The notes below the pieces were generated by a model that was not told the origin of the DNA, made no database searches, and was given only the letters and a program-made list of their open reading frames with translations. A program made the translations under genes and the position numbers. From Pseudomonas sp. Irchel s3f7 (GTDB lineage: Bacteria > Pseudomonadota > Gammaproteobacteria > Pseudomonadales > Pseudomonadaceae): a stretch of DNA of 64,000 bases. Below, in pieces: positions 62,336-64,000 of the stretch; within the stretch, counting starts at the first letter, position 1; each line of letters opens with the position of its first letter. The DNA is taken from contig NZ_FYDO01000019.1 of NCBI RefSeq assembly GCF_900187615.1, positions 62,001-126,000 of the forward strand, written 5' to 3'.

Positions 62336-62821
62336 ATGAATGACAAGGCAACGGCGGCAAAAGGTTCCGAAGATCCGATCCTGCAATGGGTCACCTTCAA
62401 GCTGGACAACGAGACCTACGGCATCAACGTGATGCGCGTCCAGGAAGTCCTGCGCTACACCGAAATTGCCCCGGTTCCGGGTGCGCCAAGCTACGTGCTG
62501 GGCATCATCAACCTGCGCGGCAACGTGGTCACCGTGATCGACACCCGTCAGCGCTTCGGCCTGATGAATGCTGAAATCAGCGACAACACCCGGATCGTCA
62601 TCATCGAAGCCGACAAGCAGGTGGTCGGGATCATGGTCGACAGCGTGGCTGAAGTGGTTTACCTGCGTCAGTCGGAAATCGAAACCGCGCCGAACGTCGG
62701 TAACGAAGAGTCCGCCAAGTTCATTCAAGGCGTGTGCAACAAGAACAACGAATTGCTCATCCTGGTCGAACTGGACAAGATGATGAGCGAAGAAGAATGG
62801 TCGGACCTGGAGAACATCTGA
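62336..62821 (+). CDS. cheW: Chemotaxis coupling protein CheW
   Basis: A 161-residue adaptor between receptors and CheA. QWVTFKLDNETYGINVMRVQ and VLGIINLRGNVVTVIDTRQR are standard CheW segments. ATG 62336 (MNDKATAAKG) is preceded by AGGGT; a longer frame runs into parP and lacks support. The DUF2802 gene starts right after its stop. Confidence 0.97.
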   Translation: MNDKATAAKGSEDPILQWVTFKLDNETYGINVMRVQEVLRYTEIAPVPGAPSYVLGIINLRGNVVTVIDTRQRFGLMNAEISDNTRIVIIEADKQVVGIMVDSVAEVVYLRQSEIETAPNVGNEESAKFIQGVCNKNNELLILVELDKMMSEEEWSDLENI

Positions 62822-63214
62822 TTGATTCTTGAGGTGGCGGTCATTGTCCTGTTCCTGTTTTGGGCAGGCACGCTGGCGATGTTCCTGGCGTACATTCGCG
62901 GGCAAAAACTCATCGCCGCGCAACAGGCCCAAGGCGATGCGCTGCGTGATCAGCGCATCAAAGACCTGGCCAAGCGCGTCGACGATTATCAGAACGGCAA
63001 TGTGCGCATGGGCGAAGACCTGCACGAACTGCGGGCCATCGTGGCGCCATTGCCGGACAAACTGGTTCAACTGGAACAGCGCGACCCAACCAGCCTGTCG
63101 TTCGCCCAGGCGGCGCGACTGGTCGGGATGGGCGCAAGCGTCGACGAACTGACCCAGTCCTGCGGCTTGACCCAGGCTGAGGCGGAGTTGATGAGCAAGC
63201 TTCACAAGAACTGA
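62822..63214 (+). CDS. DUF2802 protein, membrane-anchored
   Basis: A 130-residue protein with an N-terminal transmembrane helix (about 4-24), a coiled-coil-like segment (about 30-90) and a C-terminal helical domain (GMGASVDELTQSCGLTQAEA) typical of DUF2802. The TTG start directly follows the cheW TGA, so it is probably translated by coupling. It sits at the end of che-par clusters in gammaproteobacteria; molecular role not known to me. Confidence 0.8.
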   Translation: MILEVAVIVLFLFWAGTLAMFLAYIRGQKLIAAQQAQGDALRDQRIKDLAKRVDDYQNGNVRMGEDLHELRAIVAPLPDKLVQLEQRDPTSLSFAQAARLVGMGASVDELTQSCGLTQAEAELMSKLHKN

Positions 63215-63223
63215 CAGATCAAA

Positions 63224-63311
63224 AGATCGCAGCCTCGTTTCACTCGACAGCTCCTACATTGGGACGGCGTAAGCCCTGTAGGAGCTGTCGAGTGAAACGA
63301 GGCTGCGATCT
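63224..63311. repeat. Perfect 35-bp inverted repeat
   Basis: Arms 63224-63258 and 63277-63311 are exact reverse complements (outer AGATCGCAGCCTCGTTTCAC, inner CTCCTACA/TGTAGGAG) around an 18-base loop. It lies between two convergent genes and can act as a shared transcript end. Its outer part is shared with the 61206 element. Confidence 0.9.
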
Positions 63312-63329
63312 CATCTATTCACCTCTAAC

Positions 63330-63659
63330 TCAATAATCATCCCCGCGCGCGGTCACATCCTTCTCGACCATCGCCCCATCCGGATCCTGCCCCGCCGGAA
63401 ACTTCCCTTTCAAATTCCACGCAAACGCAATGATCTCGGCGATCGTCAGATAGAGCTCCTGCGGAATGCTGTCCCCCAGTTCCATGCGCGCCAATAACCT
63501 CACCAACTCGGCGTTTTCGTAGATCGGCACTTCGCAGTCGCGGGCGATGCGCAGGATTTCCTCCGCCAGCTCTTCGTCGCCCTTGGCGGTGAGGGTCGGG
63601 GCGTGGGTGCCGTCGTATTTGAGGGCGATGGCCTGGCGTGGGGCGTTGGTATTGTTCAT
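63330..63659 (-). CDS. Stand-alone FlhB C-terminal-domain protein (FhlB/YlqH type)
   Basis: A 109-residue protein matching FlhB from just after its NPTH cleavage site: RQAIALKYDGTHAPTLTAKG aligns with YAVALKYDPDKGGAPMLIAK of FlhB encoded at 46076. It has no membrane part and no NPTH. Such proteins can partly replace the FlhB C-terminal fragment in Salmonella. ATG 63659 overlaps the stop of the upstream FliK-like gene by four bases. Confidence 0.85.
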   Translation of the reverse strand: MNNTNAPRQAIALKYDGTHAPTLTAKGDEELAEEILRIARDCEVPIYENAELVRLLARMELGDSIPQELYLTIAEIIAFAWNLKGKFPAGQDPDGAMVEKDVTARGDDY

Positions 63660-64000
63660 GCGGTTTCGTCGACCCAGCGTTGTTCGAGGCGGGTTTGTGG
63701 GCCTTGGGGCGGTGTGCCGAGGTGGCAATCCAGGTCGCCGACGTTCAGGCCCGCGCCCAGCAAGCGTTCGCGCAGGCCCGTCAGATTGCTTTCGATCAGG
63801 CTGGCGGTGTACGGGCGCTCGGCCCAGAGCTGGCTGGACAGGCTGCCGTTGATCAGTTGTGCCTGTATTTGCAAGGGGCCCAACGGCTCCATGGCAAAGG
63901 CCAGCTCCACGTGCCACAACTGTTGTTTGGGTTCGCGTTCTTCGCGACGTTCTTTTGGCTGTTCTTTCTCGGGGGCGTCTTCGCGCTGGAACTTGACCTG
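63656..64000 (-). CDS. FliK-like protein, C-terminal part (cut by window end)
   Basis: The open frame runs from the window edge to TGA at 63658-63656 (114 visible codons). After a charged stretch (EDAPEKEQPKERREEREPK) comes a Flg_hook-like domain (LWHVELAFAMEPLGPLQIQA, ERLLGAGLNVGDL). Paired with an FlhB-like gene it may be a second hook-length or export-switch factor. The N terminus is not visible. Confidence 0.75.
   Translation of the reverse strand, partial: QVKFQREDAPEKEQPKERREEREPKQQLWHVELAFAMEPLGPLQIQAQLINGSLSSQLWAERPYTASLIESNLTGLRERLLGAGLNVGDLDCHLGTPPQGPQTRLEQRWVDETA

Overview
The window looks like a chromosomal segment of a Pseudomonas of the P. fluorescens group. Three things suggest this: the phhA-phhB-phhC/phhR phenylalanine catabolism genes, the single-polar-flagellum regulators fleQ, fleS, fleR, fleN and flhF, and many intergenic inverted REP pairs of the TGTAGGAGC / GTGGCGAGGGAGC type. 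Genes are GC-rich, compact and mostly in operons. The assignment rests on recognising protein families and gene order by reading; no database search was run.

Layout. Positions 1-4400 hold an aromatic amino acid permease (aroP), the ribosome-rescue hydrolase arfB, an MFS transporter and two small unknown genes. Positions 4399-6846 (minus strand) carry phhA-phhB-phhC, divergent from the regulator phhR (7208-8764); two TyrR/PhhR-like boxes lie between them. Positions 8883-13033 hold a periplasmic nitrate reductase operon napEDABC, preceded by an Anr/Fnr-like box and an eight-copy octamer repeat.

From 13164 to the end the window is almost entirely a flagellar and chemotaxis locus on the plus strand: flgFGHIJKL; a FabH-like synthase; fliC-flaG-fliD-fliS-fliT; fleQ; fleSR; fliEFGHIJ; the hsbA-hsbR-hptB switch; fliK; fliLMNOPQR-flhB; an orphan Rhs-type toxin-like gene on the opposite strand; flhA-flhF-fleN-fliA; cheYZAB; motCD; parC-parP-cheW and a DUF2802 gene. 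The right edge has a minus-strand pair, a stand-alone FlhB C-terminal-domain gene and a FliK-like gene cut by the window end. The rod/hook genes flgBCDE, flgA and flgM are not in the window.

How it works together. FleQ (sigma54 activator) with FleN sits above FleSR, which serves later sigma54 promoters. Sigma54-type motifs are visible before flgF, fleS, fliE and flhA, with a weaker one before fliD. FliA (sigma28) then serves fliC, where a sigma28-type promoter is visible. FlhF, FleN, ParC and ParP place the flagellum and chemoreceptor array at the pole. CheA/CheW/CheY/CheZ/CheB and MotC/MotD run chemotaxis.

Most interesting observations: (1) CheA has no recognisable P2 domain. Its long linker carries four copies of an I-[TS]-D-x-E-F-E-x-L-L-D-x-L motif that resembles the CheY-binding peptides of FliM (N terminus) and CheZ (C terminus), both encoded in this window. 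FliN has a similar motif near its N terminus. (2) An AT-richer Rhs-core protein with a possible His/Cys effector domain sits between flhB and flhA. (3) An (TTTGACAG)8 array lies in the nap leader just downstream of an Anr-like box. (4) Small ORFs with good ribosome binding sites lie upstream of aroP, between flhF and fleN, and near 4.0 kb.
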